Of a stretch of DNA of 53,637 nucleotides, positions 53,297-53,637 are shown one piece after another. A model generated the notes under the pieces. That model saw nothing but the letters and a program-made list of their open reading frames with translations, made no database searches and was not told the origin of the DNA. The DNA comes from an uncultured Prevotella sp. (GTDB lineage Bacteria > Bacteroidota > Bacteroidia > Bacteroidales > Bacteroidaceae). How positions within the stretch are numbered: position 1 is the stretch's first letter; each line of letters opens with the position of its first letter. The stretch spans positions 1-53,637 of the forward strand of contig NZ_CALMHT010000157.1 of assembly GCF_937863835.1 (NCBI RefSeq). The letters run 5' to 3'. The translations under genes were made by a program, and so were the position numbers.

Positions 53297-53637
53297 ATCA
53301 TTCTCTTAACGCCGCGCCATATCTCACCGATAATCAGCACTGGTGAAGTACCTAAAATAATCCACATCCATTCTTCTGACGTCAATGGCACTGTACGGAA
53401 CATTTTACCGCCAAACTCTACAATAATCCACTGTCCCACCACAATCATCAGCAGTACAATCAGCAATCCCTTGTCCCACAAGAAGTGATGAAAGGCTGAA
53501 TGATTGGAACCGATACATTTCACATTCAGAAGGTTCCAGCATTGCAGCATCACGAACACGGTAAAGAATATAGTGAGTTCACCGATAGATACACCAGCAA
53601 ACTTCTCAAAATAGATGAGCATAGCAAACATCAGGAT
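53281..53637 (-). CDS. C-terminal part of a P-type cation-transporting ATPase (PMCA/Ca2+ type), cut by the window end
   Basis: Only the last 118 codons are inside the window. They match the cation ATPase C-terminal domain: LTIFFTVFVMLQCWNLLNVKCIG, then DKGLLIVLLMIVVGQWIIVEFGGKMFRTVPLT and WMWIILGTSPVLIIGEIWR, three to four membrane helices with the family's 'VEFGG..F.T.PL' loop. This C-terminus is typical of calcium-translocating P-type ATPases. The phosphorylation domain is upstream, outside the window, so ion specificity cannot be checked. It heads the visible part of the ATPase-HAD-ribF-CPBP operon. Confidence 0.85.
   Translation of the reverse strand: MLMFAMLIYFEKFAGVSIGELTIFFTVFVMLQCWNLLNVKCIGSNHSAFHHFLWDKGLLIVLLMIVVGQWIIVEFGGKMFRTVPLTSEEWMWIILGTSPVLIIGEIWRGVKRMICRRR

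Overview
The window looks like chromosomal DNA from a gut- or rumen-type Bacteroidales bacterium, most likely Prevotella or a close relative. The evidence is a hybrid two-component sensor next to a SusC/SusD pair, lipoproteins with acidic residues after the lipidated cysteine, Bacteroidetes-type promoters (TTTG, then 19-21 bases, then TAnnTTTG), few Shine-Dalgarno sequences, and enzymes of strict anaerobes such as a class I hybrid-cluster protein. I see no rRNA, tRNA, CRISPR array, prophage or intact insertion sequence.

Region 1 (1-12.5 kb) is a polysaccharide utilization locus: hybrid two-component regulator, SusC-like receptor, SusD-like lipoprotein, IPT-domain glycan-binding lipoprotein and a GH3 glycosidase. 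A perfect 14-bp palindrome sits just upstream of the susC promoter. Region 2 (12.6-19.5 kb) is a five-gene ABC-type efflux operon (TolC-like, HlyD-like, tandem ATPase, two ABC-2 permeases) with a divergent AraC-type regulator. Region 3 (19.5-25.6 kb) is a redox/nitrosative-stress neighbourhood: an iron-sulfur-flavoprotein-like reductase, a Nim-like flavoprotein, a DUF488 protein and hybrid-cluster protein Hcp, with a divergent Crp/Fnr regulator of the HcpR kind and an FNR-spaced palindrome placed near -41 of the hcp promoter. It is followed by a structured intergenic region ending in a strong terminator, then trpS and a nitroreductase.

Region 4 (25.6-31.6 kb) holds the minus-strand operon gpmI-ung-DUF3109-(membrane protein with Rossmann-like domains and a C-terminal RyR-like domain), then a convergent anti-sigma-kinase-like/STAS pair. 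Region 5 (31.7-43 kb) mixes carbohydrate-active genes (a second GH3, a CE1-type esterase with a probable type IX secretion tail, an acyl-esterase of the alpha/beta hydrolase fold, a SASA-type acetylesterase) with pnp, crcB and a thioredoxin-fold lipoprotein that has lost its CXXC. The 831-bp gap at 34132-34962 carries a long inverted repeat around promoter-like boxes and tandem hairpins; it is the best candidate for something undescribed, either an invertible promoter or a small non-autonomous element.

Region 6 (43-53.6 kb) is mostly housekeeping: Nudix hydrolase, topA-aroK-speA, argB, an ECF sigma factor operon with a membrane anti-sigma-like protein and a DUF4252 protein, and the overlapping minus-strand operon of a Ca2+-type P-type ATPase (cut by the window end), a HAD hydrolase, ribF and a CPBP protease.
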